DNA from: Clostridium estertheticum subsp. estertheticum
Lineage (GTDB): Bacteria; Bacillota; Clostridia; Clostridiales; Clostridiaceae
Length of the DNA: 64,000 nucleotides
Reading direction: 5' to 3'
Assembly: GCF_001877035.1 (NCBI RefSeq)
Contig: NZ_CP015756.1
Location: 4,207,001-4,271,000 of the forward strand
The notes beneath the pieces are model-generated. The model searched no databases and had not been told where the DNA came from. It saw only the letters and a program-made list of their open reading frames with translations. This document shows, one piece after another, positions 14,755 to 25,482 of this stretch (positions are counted from its first letter, which is position 1; each line of letters begins with the position of its first letter). Made by a program: the position numbers and the translations under genes.

Positions 14755-15582
14755 CTACTTTTTAAGCATTTCTTTAAATTCTTGTGTGCTTTTAGGATAA
14801 GCTTTTATATCCGCAAGCATGTGTTTCTCTACTAGTGATTCATAAACCTCTAGCATAATTGGCTGTTTTAGATTCGCCTGTTTTAAAACTTCAGTGTTTA
14901 GGAAAATTTCGAGTGGTGTCCCATCTGCGATAATTTTCCCCTGGCAGAATACAAGCACTCTTTGCGCCCATCTGTATGCAAAATCTACATCATGGGTGGA
15001 AATCAGCATCGTCTTACCCTCAGAACTAAGTTTGGCCAAAACCTCTTCTAACATCATTGTATTTAAAGGATCAAGTGATGCTGTCGGTTCATCATATATA
15101 ATAATCTCAGATTTCATAGCAATAATTCCTGCAATAGTCACGCGTTTCTTTTCACCACCACTCAAATAGTGCGGTGGACGATCCTTAAAATCTGATATAT
15201 TCATGTATGAAAGGGACTCCTCAACCCGCTTGATTACTTCCTCTTTTGGAAGCTTTAAATTCATCGGCCCGAATCCAACTTCTGCCCTAACTGTAGATGC
15301 AATTATTTGATTGTCTGCATCCTGAAATACAATTCCGATATTCTTTCGAAGATCTTTTAAATTTTTTTTATTTACGACATTACCCCGATAAATGATTTTT
15401 CCCTGCTGCGGTGTAAATACACCGTTTATATTCAAGAAAAATGTGGATTTGCCTGATCCATTAGAGCCAATGACAGCGATCTTCTCGCCTTCATAGATAT
15501 CCACGCTTACACCGTCTAATGCGGCCTTTCCATTTCCGTAGACGTAATATAGATTTTCTACATTTAATATTGGTTTCCTCAT
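14755..15582 (-). CDS. cbiO: CbiO, ATPase of the cobalt ECF transporter
   Basis: 275 aa. Walker A GSNGSGKST (about 36-44), Q-loop VFQDADNQ with the FGPMN segment typical of ECF ATPases, signature LSGGEKKRV, Walker B IIIYDEPTASLD and switch His in STHDVDFAYRW. It drives cobalt import with CbiQ and CbiM. Only one ATPase gene is present, so a CbiO homodimer is expected, as in other CbiMNQO systems. It lies 12 bp after cbiQ and 64 bp before cbiM. Confidence 0.93.
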   Translation of the reverse strand: MRKPILNVENLYYVYGNGKAALDGVSVDIYEGEKIAVIGSNGSGKSTFFLNINGVFTPQQGKIIYRGNVVNKKNLKDLRKNIGIVFQDADNQIIASTVRAEVGFGPMNLKLPKEEVIKRVEESLSYMNISDFKDRPPHYLSGGEKKRVTIAGIIAMKSEIIIYDEPTASLDPLNTMMLEEVLAKLSSEGKTMLISTHDVDFAYRWAQRVLVFCQGKIIADGTPLEIFLNTEVLKQANLKQPIMLEVYESLVEKHMLADIKAYPKSTQEFKEMLKK

Positions 15583-15594
15583 AATATCTCCTTT

Positions 15595-16416
15595 CTATCT
15601 TGTAAAGCCCCAGATAATAAACAAAAAAACTACGAATACTACTGCATATGCGATCTGTATTGTCTCTACTTTTTTATCCTCCTCCAAAAATAGAAGATCT
15701 CCATCATAACATCTGGCCTCCATTGCATCATAATAAGTGTTTGCTTTTTTAAGCGAAACAACCAACATATTACTTGCAATGCTTCCAAAAGTATAACAGG
15801 AAGTTTTAAAATCACAGTAGCCCTGACGGGATTCTGCAGAATTTTTCATTTTAGTATAAGTATCCATTAAAATGAAAATATAACGGTAAATAAGGTTCAT
15901 CAATTCTACAATAAGCTTTGGGACATGTGCCTTTCGAAGAACATATATTATCTCAGAGGACGGAGTAGACAGTGTCATCATTTGTAGCGAACTGATAGCT
16001 GCAAAAACCTTGAGAATTAAAAACAATACTTCCCTAATCTTTGCCTGAGAGGTAAACACATAACAGAAACCAAGATACAGATTATACTGACCAATTGGCT
16101 GCTTTGAAAAATCAATAGCAATTGTAACTGTGCCAAGTAGGATAAATATAATTGGAATCGCAAGTATTGATAAATACTCAAATACTGGAAGCCCTCCTTT
16201 TACAATGGTCAGATATGCCATAGCAATAATTACCACAACCGAAACATATGGGTTATCCAATACAATACAAAGAATAAGTATTAAAACAGAAAGAGATACT
16301 TTAAAAGTAGAATTCCAGTGTCTTATTTGGGAAATATAAGCGTAAAAATCTATTGAAAATCCTTCGCCATGTTTATGTCCGATTCTATGATGATGAGGTT
16401 TCCCATCCTTATTCAT
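15595..16416 (-). CDS. cbiQ: CbiQ, transmembrane coupling component of the cobalt ECF transporter, with a His-rich N-terminus
   Basis: 273 aa with five to six membrane segments. The coupling-protein region includes RYIFILMDTYTKMKNSAESR and, near the end, DAMEARCYDGD, corresponding to the two Ala-Arg-Gly-like coupling helices that touch the ATPase. The N-terminus is unusual: HHHRIGHKHGEG within the first 20 residues carries five His and could act as an intracellular metal buffer or sensor. First gene after the riboswitch; strong ribosome site AAAGGAGGT. Confidence 0.92.
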   Translation of the reverse strand: MNKDGKPHHHRIGHKHGEGFSIDFYAYISQIRHWNSTFKVSLSVLILILCIVLDNPYVSVVVIIAMAYLTIVKGGLPVFEYLSILAIPIIFILLGTVTIAIDFSKQPIGQYNLYLGFCYVFTSQAKIREVLFLILKVFAAISSLQMMTLSTPSSEIIYVLRKAHVPKLIVELMNLIYRYIFILMDTYTKMKNSAESRQGYCDFKTSCYTFGSIASNMLVVSLKKANTYYDAMEARCYDGDLLFLEEDKKVETIQIAYAVVFVVFLFIIWGFTR

Positions 16417-16471
16417 GTGCCACCTCCTTTTATTTTTTACCCAATGTCAATATGTAAAATAATTTACAACC

Positions 16472-16503
16472 AAAAAAAACCTTCTAACTAAAGCGTTAGA
16501 AGG
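16472..16503 (-). terminator. intrinsic terminator in the cbi leader, expression platform of the riboswitch
   Basis: On the minus strand CCTTCTAAC, a 6-base loop and GTTAGAAGG are followed by eight Ts, between the cobalamin aptamer and cbiQ. It is a perfect 9-bp stem and shows that this riboswitch acts on transcription, unlike the one before the HTH-btuFCD operon. Confidence 0.92.
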
Positions 16504-16589
16504 AAACAATCAAAAATATGTTTAATAATATAAAATCAACAAATCTTCATATAAAGCTCCCTCTATCACTCGTAGAGTTACGGTGCAAA

Positions 16590-16749
16590 AATATAGGCAG
16601 ATATTCTGACTTAAGAATCATTATCTAAGTACGCCTTCCCCATTTCAGAGTGACATATTGTACTTAAATTCATCTATTACAGCTACGAGATAGTTCAGGA
16701 TTTTAACCTGATTCCCTTTTAATTAATTAAATTTAATTAAACCTATATT
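16590..16749 (-). ncRNA. cobalamin riboswitch controlling cbiQOMN
   Basis: The minus strand reads AAGGGAATCAGGTTAAAATC, CTGAAC...GTAGCTGTAAT, TGGGGAAGGCGTAC and AAGTCAGAATATCTGCC, a B12 aptamer with a weaker core than the first one (CTATCTCGTAG replaces the usual CGGTCCCGCC). P1 is formed by CCTATATT and AATATAGG at the ends. After P1 comes CTCTACGAGTGATAGAG, partly shared with the other riboswitch, and then the terminator at 16472-16503. It should turn off cobalt uptake when B12 is plentiful. Nothing else recognisable lies between 16750 and 16860. Confidence 0.92.
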
Positions 16750-16870
16750 CTATTATTTAATTTGATTTTAGTTTACACCATGTTAACAATTTAATCAATG
16801 TTTTCTACTGAAATAACTTAATTTTTACTAACTGATATTATTAGTAGTATCTTTTCTTTTCTAAAGCAAA

Positions 16871-16890
16871 CTTATAACACCAGTTATAAG
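16871..16890 (-). terminator. small hairpin after the sulfur oxidoreductase gene
   Basis: CTTATAAC and GTTATAAG with a 4-base loop, followed on the minus strand by a short T-rich stretch. It is a weak terminator candidate 15 bp after the stop of the 826-aa gene. Confidence 0.45.
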
Positions 16891-16905
16891 CAATATTATT
16901 ATACA

Positions 16906-19386
16906 TTATATAAATAGATTTACATTTGAATCTTCAGTTTGACCTAGGTAATAACCAACTCCACCAATCTTCACACCATCGATAAGTTCTTCCTTTGTAA
17001 TTCCCATAACATCCATGGACATTGAGCAAGCGACCACCTCCACTCCGCTATCAATTGCCGATTTTATTAAATCTTCAAGAGAACTTATATTTTTATTTTT
17101 CATTACTGATCGGATCATTTTAGCCCCGATACCCATCATATTCATTTGAGAAAGTTTAAGCTTTCTGCTGCCTCTTGGCATCATAAATCCAAACATTGAA
17201 TCTATAAGCCCTTTCTTTACTGATACTTTTTCAGGTTTTCTTATAATGTTAAGACCCCAGAAGGTAAATAATATGGTAACTTTACTACCCATTGCAACTG
17301 CTCCATTTGCTATAATAAATGCCGCAATGGCTTTATCTAAATCACCGCTAAAAACTACCATAGTTTTATTGTTTTTTTCTCGTGTTTCTGATGGCAAAGA
17401 TTTATTTACCTTAGTATCGTTATTGCCTTTTTTTTTAATAAAGGCATATACCATACCTTTTTCTTTTCTTAAATCTAATAATTCATTATTTGTTTTAGTA
17501 CACCAAGCTCTAATATCCTCATAAAACCCAGGATCACTTGCTGTTACTTTTAATATTTGGTTTTCATTTAATTCATCAATACTAGCTTTAACTTGAATTA
17601 ACGGACCTGGGCAACATAATCCACATGCATCGAGAAGTTTATCATACTTATCATCTTCTATAGCTACTTCATCCCTTATAACTTGAGTATCAGGGTCTAT
17701 TTTCTGTCTTTTTATTTTATCACTCTCTCCAGTCTTATTGGGCTCAAATTCTGAACTTAAAACTGATTTATATCCTCCAGTTAAGTTTTTAACCTTAAAG
17801 TCTTTTTGAGCTAAAATTCTAGCTGCTACATATCCTCTGAGACCTACTTGACAATATTCAATAATTTCTTTGTTTTTGTCAAGTTCGCCAATTCTTCCCC
17901 TGAGATTATCTACTGGAATATTTATAGCTCCCTCAATATGTCCATTATCAAATTCTATTTCAGTACGAACATCTAATACTACAGCATTTTCTTTATCATA
18001 AGCACTAAACTCATCAGTTGTGAGTACTTCCATTCTTCCAGCTAGCACATTTTGTGCAACAAATCCTGCCAGATTTACAGGGTCTTTAGCAGATGAAAAT
18101 GGTGGTGCATATGAAAGTTCTAATTCTGTTAAATCGTCAACTGTTCCACCGAGGCGTATAACAGTAGCAAGTACATCTATCCGCTTATCAACTCCATCAT
18201 AACCAACACCTTGAGCTCCAAGTATTTTACCTTCACTATTAAAAATAAGTTTTAATGTCATAGGAAGTGCACCTGGATAGTAAGAAGCATGGCTAACTGG
18301 ATGAACTAGTATAACTTTATAAGGAATATTAAGTCTAGTTAAAGTTCTTTCATTATTGCCAGTACTTGCTGCTGTAAGTCCAAAAACCTTTAAAATTGCA
18401 GTGCCTTGAGTTCCTTTATAGCTGGAATTTAGACCCGCTATATTATCAGCTGCAATTCTTCCTTGCTTATTTGCAGGTCCAGCTAGTGGAATCGCAGTAT
18501 TAGTCTTATTTACAAAATCTACAACTTCTATAGCGTCACCTACTGCAAATACTCCCTCTGCACTAGTTTCCATTTTATCATTTACCATAATATGACCCTT
18601 GGCGCCTAATTTAATACCAGCTTCTTTTGCAAATTTAGTATCAGGAAATACACCTATTGCGAGTATTATCATATCAGCACTTAATTTTGCACCACTATCT
18701 AATGTTATTTCAACACCATTTTCAGTATCTTTAAATGCTTTCACTCCATCATTTAAAATTATTTCCACACCGTTATCCGAAATTTCTTTTTCAACATTTA
18801 AAACAATATCAGTATCAAAAGGAGCCAATATGTGAGGTGCTGCTTCTACTAAAGTAACCTTTAATCCTCTTTCTTTTAAGTTTTCAGCCATTTCAACCCC
18901 AACATATCCTCCACCAATAACTACAGCACTTTTAATCGTCAATGTGTCTACATATTTTTTTATATTATCAGTGTCTGGTATATTTCTTAATGTAAATATT
19001 CTTTTACTATTTATACCCTCTATATTAGGTTTAATTGCTTTTGCGCCTGGTGATAACACTAAATAATCATAACTTTCCTCGTAGGTACCAAGGATTTTAC
19101 TATTAACTGTTACAACCTTTTTACTGGTGTCAATTGCAACTACTTCACTGTTATTTCTAACATCTACATTAAACCTTGCATTCATACTCTCAGGTGTTTG
19201 TACTAAAAGCTTATCTCTATCCTTTATTACTTCACCGATGTAATAAGGCAGTCCGCAATTTGCAAAAGAAATGTATTCATCTCTTTCAAACATAATTATT
19301 TCTGCACTTTCATCAAGCCGTCTAAGTCTGGCCGCTGTTGAAGCTCCACCAGCGACGCCACCTACGATTAATATCTTTTTCATCAC
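16906..19386 (-). CDS. four-domain CoA-disulfide-reductase-like flavoprotein: FAD/NAD oxidoreductase, rhodanese, TusA, DsrE-like
   Basis: 826 aa. Residues 1-450: pyridine nucleotide-disulfide oxidoreductase with FAD motif VGGVAGGASTAARLRRLDE, the single redox Cys44 in SFANCGLPYY as in CoA-disulfide/persulfide reductases, the NAD motif IGGGYVGVEMAE and the second FAD motif GVFAVGDAIE. Residues 455-550: rhodanese with catalytic Cys512 (YCQVGLRG). Residues 585-650: TusA-like domain, CGLCCPGPL (588-596). Residues 675-826: DsrE/DrsH-like domain with CSMSMDVMG (Cys787). Such fusions move sulfane sulfur between thiol sites and NAD(P)H; polysulfide or CoA-persulfide reduction is the best guess. Start: GTG 19386 or ATG 19383 after AAGGAGG. 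A rhodanese remnant lies upstream. Confidence 0.88.
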   Translation of the reverse strand: MMKKILIVGGVAGGASTAARLRRLDESAEIIMFERDEYISFANCGLPYYIGEVIKDRDKLLVQTPESMNARFNVDVRNNSEVVAIDTSKKVVTVNSKILGTYEESYDYLVLSPGAKAIKPNIEGINSKRIFTLRNIPDTDNIKKYVDTLTIKSAVVIGGGYVGVEMAENLKERGLKVTLVEAAPHILAPFDTDIVLNVEKEISDNGVEIILNDGVKAFKDTENGVEITLDSGAKLSADMIILAIGVFPDTKFAKEAGIKLGAKGHIMVNDKMETSAEGVFAVGDAIEVVDFVNKTNTAIPLAGPANKQGRIAADNIAGLNSSYKGTQGTAILKVFGLTAASTGNNERTLTRLNIPYKVILVHPVSHASYYPGALPMTLKLIFNSEGKILGAQGVGYDGVDKRIDVLATVIRLGGTVDDLTELELSYAPPFSSAKDPVNLAGFVAQNVLAGRMEVLTTDEFSAYDKENAVVLDVRTEIEFDNGHIEGAINIPVDNLRGRIGELDKNKEIIEYCQVGLRGYVAARILAQKDFKVKNLTGGYKSVLSSEFEPNKTGESDKIKRQKIDPDTQVIRDEVAIEDDKYDKLLDACGLCCPGPLIQVKASIDELNENQILKVTASDPGFYEDIRAWCTKTNNELLDLRKEKGMVYAFIKKKGNNDTKVNKSLPSETREKNNKTMVVFSGDLDKAIAAFIIANGAVAMGSKVTILFTFWGLNIIRKPEKVSVKKGLIDSMFGFMMPRGSRKLKLSQMNMMGIGAKMIRSVMKNKNISSLEDLIKSAIDSGVEVVACSMSMDVMGITKEELIDGVKIGGVGYYLGQTEDSNVNLFI

Positions 19387-19443
19387 AATTATTCCTCCTT
19401 ATATTTTCTAGACTTTACCTAGCTAAACTGTATCTCCAAGAAC

Positions 19444-19551
19444 TTATTTCTCTTTAGTTCTTACATCTATTATAATAAATTCTTTATCACCATTTATAAG
19501 TTTATATACCTCTTCTGCGCTTACATTTTTAACCTTTGAAGAATTAAACAT
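19444..19551 (-). pseudogene. truncated rhodanese gene, 35 codons, with intact ribosome site
   Basis: A strong CGGAGGT ribosome site and an ATG open a 35-codon frame. It reads through VKNVSAEEVYKLINGDKEFI and then IIDVRTKEK before the stop. This is exactly the N-terminal strand and DVRT motif of a single-domain rhodanese. The catalytic Cys loop and the remaining 60-70 residues are missing. It sits 57 bp before the four-domain sulfur oxidoreductase, so it was probably a cotranscribed sulfurtransferase now lost by deletion or an early stop. Translation could still couple to the next gene. Confidence 0.75.
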
Positions 19552-19613
19552 AATTTATACCTCCGTCGAAACTTTAATTTATATTTATATTATTTTTTCC
19601 ATTTACATTCTTA

Positions 19614-19635
19614 TATCTCAATATTACGATATAAT
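19614..19635. promoter_or_regulatory. possible operator of the ArsR-type regulator
   Basis: ATATTACGATATAAT (19621-19635), upstream of the rhodanese remnant and oxidoreductase, resembles ATATTATGATACAAA (20116-20130) upstream of the regulator at 20065. A site repeated before a regulator and its neighbour may be an operator, but both are AT-rich and the match is short. Confidence 0.35.
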
Positions 19636-19694
19636 AATATAATAACACATATTAACTAAAAATCAATAGAAATTTAATTTATTTTAACTATTAA

Positions 19695-19730
19695 ATAAAA
19701 AGTGATACACGATAGTTATTCGTGTACCAC
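19695..19730 (-). terminator. rho-independent terminator after the ArsR-type regulator
   Basis: Minus strand: GTGGTACACGA, a 7-base loop, TCGTGTATCAC (one G-T pair), then TTTTTATTT. It separates the regulator gene from the oxidoreductase transcription unit. Confidence 0.85.
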
Positions 19731-19777
19731 TATATTTATAGTGTTTAATTAATATTAAGAACTAATTGATATACTTA

Positions 19778-20065
19778 TTAAACCTTATTTTTAAAAAGGA
19801 ATTCAATTAGTTCACGAACTTCTTCATTACAAATACTATAATTGATCTCTAGCCCATTTCTTTTTCCTACAATTATTTTTGCCATTCTTAATTTTTGTAA
19901 ATGTTGAGATAAAGTAGATTGTGGAATACCTAAACAATCTTGCATGTGACTTACATTACATGTCCCTTTTCCCAGTAATCCATTAATAATACAAAGCCTT
20001 ACCGGATGAGCTAATATCTTAAGCATTTCTGCAATTTCATTATATTCCATATAATCCTTTTCCAT
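19778..20065 (-). CDS. ArsR-family regulator, possibly sulfur- or persulfide-responsive
   Basis: 95 aa winged-helix protein: EMLKILAHPVRLCIINGLL, then GKGTCNVSHMQDCLGIPQST, with recognition helix QSTLSQHLQKLRMAKII. It lacks the ELCVCDLL arsenic motif. Its cysteines are Cys25, Cys36, Cys43 and Cys78, so a dithiol sensor is possible. SqrR/BigR-type members of this family sense persulfides through a Cys pair. The neighbouring four-domain sulfur oxidoreductase and rhodanese remnant make sulfur sensing attractive, but residue spacing does not prove it; metal sensing remains possible. AT-rich dyad-like sequences lie upstream of both units. Confidence 0.75.
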   Translation of the reverse strand: MEKDYMEYNEIAEMLKILAHPVRLCIINGLLGKGTCNVSHMQDCLGIPQSTLSQHLQKLRMAKIIVGKRNGLEINYSICNEEVRELIEFLFKNKV

Positions 20066-20154
20066 AAGATTTACCTCTTTCTAATATATTTTCATACTAA
20101 TATTGTTATATTCATATATTATGATACAAATAACAAATAATATCAACACTAATA

Positions 20155-20189
20155 AAAATAGCATGATAATTATATTATTAATTATCATG
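20155..20189 (-). terminator. terminator after ligA
   Basis: CATGATAATTA and TAATTATCATG form an 11-bp stem, followed on the minus strand by CTATTTTTATTAG. It lies 46 bp after the ligA stop. Confidence 0.75.
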
Positions 20190-20235
20190 TTATTTCTTAT
20201 GTTTTAAAAGCTCCATTTTTTAGTTAATTTATTCA

Positions 20236-22245
<2,010 letters not shown>

Positions 22246-22476
22246 CTATCCCTCTAGAAGCTGCTTTAATCAAATTTCACTCATATTCATAAAATACAAC
22301 CTTTACGCAAAATAGCACACAACTTTTAGGCCTTTTGAATAAAATGACTAGCATTCTTACTAGCTATTTTGTCCAAAATGCCTCAGTTGCATACACTATG
22401 CACAAATTACATTTATGATGCGCAAGTTACATTCAAATAAATAACAATCAAAATACTAGTCTTATTTTAACAAACC

Positions 22477-24756
22477 TTATAACATTTCTAGTGGTGCCTT
22501 ACCTAACATTAGCTTTTTTATTCCCATGTTATCAAAAGCTATTGAAATCAAAGTATCACCATCAGAACTCGACCTTGACACTATTGTTCCTATACCAAAT
22601 TTAGTATGTCTAACTTTTCTACCTACTGTAGCTTCGCTACTTATGTTATTTAATCCGTTATTAATAACATTCTCACTATTAATACTTTGCTGACCTGAAT
22701 TATCTCCATGTGCCGTAGCTGATACATAATCTTGTGGCGCAGTTTTACTTAACAGACCATGTGGATTATATCTTTGTGACTCCTTGGCATTTTTTCTCTT
22801 TAACACCTGCGTAGTCCTATTTTTAGCTCCACCTATAATTTCTTTTAAATCTGGAGAAATCTCACTAATAAAATCTGATGGTTGATATGAAACATTTCTA
22901 CCAAATACCATTCTACTTTCTGCAGAAGTTATATATAATTTTTCTTCCGCCCTTGTTATTGCAACATAACATAGACGCCTTGATTCTTCCATTTCAGTAG
23001 GGTTATTAATGGAGGACATGCCTGGAAATATTCCATTTTCCATTCCTACCATAAATACTACTGGAAATTCTAACCCTTTAGCACTATGAACTGTCATCAT
23101 TGCTGATGTGTCAATGGTTTCATCAGGATCATCAGTGGTTGAACCTAAACTTACCCCCTCTAAAAATGTTAAGAGTGATTTATCTTCTGAAGTTCTTTCG
23201 AATTCTACAGCATCTGATACTAATTCCTTTATATTTTCAACTCTACTCTCATCATCTGGTTCCTTAGAGTTTTCGAGTTGCTTTAAATATCCTGTATCTT
23301 CTATAATAGTCTTAATAAGCTTAGATACTGATACCTCTTCATTTTTAGCCATAAAATTATTCATAAGACTCACAAATTTACTTATAGATGATTTATTTCT
23401 AGTTGTAAGTGTAGGTATATACTCTACATCTAGAATAGCACTATATAAACATTGCTCTATTCCATTTGCAAATTCTTGAATCTTTTGAATAGTTGCATCC
23501 CCTATATTTCTTTTAGGTACATTTATAATTCTCTTTAAGGCAATATCGTCAAGCGGATTATTGATAAGCTTTAAATATGCCATTATATCCTTTATTTCTT
23601 TTCTGTCATAAAACTTTAATCCTCCCACTATCTTATATGGGATTAAATGTTTTCGAAAACTTTCCTCAAAAATACGTGATTGAGAATTCATCCTATATAA
23701 AATTGCAAAATCTTTATAACTTCTATTTCCCTCTGCCATAATTGTCTTGATTTGGTTAGATACAAAATTTGCTTCATCTCTATCTGTAAATGCTCTATAC
23801 AGATTAATTTTCTCGCCACTTTCCTTTTCAGTTCTAAGAGCCTTATCTTTTCTTTGAGAATTATTTTTTATGACTTCATTAGCCGCCATAAGTATATTAC
23901 CTTTTGATCTATAATTTTGCTCAAGTTTAACAACTTTCGCCTTTGGATAATCTTTTTCGAAGTCTAGGATATTGGTTACATCCGCACCTCTCCAAGCATA
24001 AATACATTGGTCATCATCTCCAACTACACATATATTCTCTGTCTTATCTACTAAAAGTTTTATAAGCTCATACTGTGCTTTATTTGTGTCCTGATACTCA
24101 TCCACCATAATATACTTGAATTTTGAATGATAAAAGTCCAAAACATCCTTATTATTCTTTAAGAGTTCAACAGCTTTAAATATTAAATCATCAAAATCTA
24201 ACGCATTATTACCCTTTAGCTTCTTTTGATAAAGAAGATATACATCAGCTACTTTATTTTTTCTAAAATCGCCCTCATTTTCTTTTTTAAATTTAGCAGC
24301 AGAAATAAGTTCATTTTTAGCACTTGATATTTTGTTTAAAATTTCTGAATCTGTTAGGTCTTTATCATTTATATCAATTTCCTTCATGCACTGTTTAATT
24401 AAACTTTTTTGATCATAGCTATCATATATAGTAAAATTTTTATTATATCCTATTTTATCTATTTCTCGTCTTAGAATTCTAACACAACTAGAATGAAATG
24501 TAGAAATCCACATATTATCTGCTATATTACCTACAAGTGATCTTACCCTATCCTTCATTTCACCAGCAGCTTTATTAGTAAATGTTATAGATAAGATTTG
24601 TGATGGATATATGTTTAAATCTTGAATCATATGTGCAATTCTATAAGTCAAAACTCTAGTTTTTCCAGAGCCTGCACCAGCAAGTATTAGCAATGGTCCG
24701 TCAACCGTTATTGCAGCCTCACATTGCTCTTTGTTTAACAAACTTTTCAAATCCAT
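22477..24756 (-). CDS. pcrA: PcrA/UvrD-type ATP-dependent DNA helicase
   Basis: 759 aa, superfamily 1A 3'-5' helicase. Motif I AGAGSGKTR (26-34), motif II VDEYQDTN, motif III GDDDQCIYAWRGA, motif IV LEQNYRS, motif V MTVHSAKGLEFPVVF and motif VI RRLCYVAITRAEEKLY are all present, and the C-terminus has the PcrA-type tail VGRKVRHTKFGIGTIV. It acts in DNA repair, rolling-circle replication and removal of RecA or stalled polymerase. The 231-bp gap to ligA (22246-22476) shows no clear feature. Confidence 0.95.
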   Translation of the reverse strand: MDLKSLLNKEQCEAAITVDGPLLILAGAGSGKTRVLTYRIAHMIQDLNIYPSQILSITFTNKAAGEMKDRVRSLVGNIADNMWISTFHSSCVRILRREIDKIGYNKNFTIYDSYDQKSLIKQCMKEIDINDKDLTDSEILNKISSAKNELISAAKFKKENEGDFRKNKVADVYLLYQKKLKGNNALDFDDLIFKAVELLKNNKDVLDFYHSKFKYIMVDEYQDTNKAQYELIKLLVDKTENICVVGDDDQCIYAWRGADVTNILDFEKDYPKAKVVKLEQNYRSKGNILMAANEVIKNNSQRKDKALRTEKESGEKINLYRAFTDRDEANFVSNQIKTIMAEGNRSYKDFAILYRMNSQSRIFEESFRKHLIPYKIVGGLKFYDRKEIKDIMAYLKLINNPLDDIALKRIINVPKRNIGDATIQKIQEFANGIEQCLYSAILDVEYIPTLTTRNKSSISKFVSLMNNFMAKNEEVSVSKLIKTIIEDTGYLKQLENSKEPDDESRVENIKELVSDAVEFERTSEDKSLLTFLEGVSLGSTTDDPDETIDTSAMMTVHSAKGLEFPVVFMVGMENGIFPGMSSINNPTEMEESRRLCYVAITRAEEKLYITSAESRMVFGRNVSYQPSDFISEISPDLKEIIGGAKNRTTQVLKRKNAKESQRYNPHGLLSKTAPQDYVSATAHGDNSGQQSINSENVINNGLNNISSEATVGRKVRHTKFGIGTIVSRSSSDGDTLISIAFDNMGIKKLMLGKAPLEML

Positions 24757-24888
24757 GAAACCACTCCTTATATTATATTAATACTAGTTACGTCTAGTGT
24801 TATTTTAGATCTATCTAATTTTTTTACCACTCCACTTTAAGGCATAAATGTACCTATAATTATATCACATTGCGCAAGAACTTAAACA

Positions 24889-24964
24889 CAATAAAAAATA
24901 TAGACGGTTAATTTATATCACTCTTTTGTCATTAGCTAAACCGAGTAAATATATATTAACCGTC
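24889..24964 (-). terminator. long-loop terminator after yerC
   Basis: GACGGTTAAT (24903-24912) pairs with ATTAACCGTC (24955-24964), and a second inner pair ACTC/GAGT helps close the loop. The minus strand then runs into TATATTTTTTATTG. Confidence 0.7.
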
Positions 24965-25004
24965 ACTTTTTATATGTAAATGCATATTTTTAAATTAGTT
25001 ATAC

Positions 25005-25310
25005 CTATTTTTTTAATTTCAAACGTTCTAATATAAGTTTATATCCATCGCTACCATAATTTAGTGATCTGTTGATTCTACTAATTGTGGCAGTACTTGC
25101 GCCTATAGCACCTGTGATATCTATATATGTTCTTTTATCTACAAGCATTGTTGCTATTTGAAATCTTTGTTCAAATGCCTTTATTTCATTTATAGTGCAT
25201 ATATCCTCAAAAAATCTATAACACTCTTCCTTTGTTTGAAGGCTTAAAATACCTTCAAAAAGAAAATCCATATCCTTACTTTCTAATTTTGAACTATATT
25301 CGCTCATCAT
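25005..25310 (-). CDS. yerC: YerC/YecD family TrpR-like DNA-binding protein
   Basis: 101 aa, all helical. LQTKEECYRFFEDICTINEIKAFEQRFQIATML, with its conserved E-K/R pattern, and a TrpR-like helix-turn-helix ITGAIGASTATISRINRSL identify the YerC/YecD family. Its ligand and targets are unknown in general. In Bacillus and Clostridium the gene is usually beside pcrA and ligA, as here, which supports orthology. The start follows AGAGGTGA; the second Met is equally possible. Confidence 0.88.
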   Translation of the reverse strand: MMSEYSSKLESKDMDFLFEGILSLQTKEECYRFFEDICTINEIKAFEQRFQIATMLVDKRTYIDITGAIGASTATISRINRSLNYGSDGYKLILERLKLKK

Positions 25311-25406
25311 CCTTCACCTCTAATAATCATAGACTGCTTTAACTAATGTTCATTCATATTACTTATATACTAGATATTTTTTTAATATAATACTTTTTTA
25401 AAATAT

Positions 25407-25445
25407 AAAAAAATGCAGTTTATTAAAATTATTTAAATAAACTGC
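25407..25445 (-). terminator. terminator after secG
   Basis: GCAGTTTATT and AATAAACTGC, a perfect 10-bp stem, followed on the minus strand by ATTTTTTTATATTTT. It lies 38 bp after secG. Confidence 0.88.
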
Positions 25446-25482
25446 TCTAAAATATTTATTAATGTACCTAAACTATGATTAA

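Noticed and set aside
22246-22476. regulatory element in the pcrA-ligA spacer
   Set aside because: There are some short partial repeats (ATGACTAGC/ACTAGCTAT), but no stable hairpin, promoter pair or conserved motif that I can defend.
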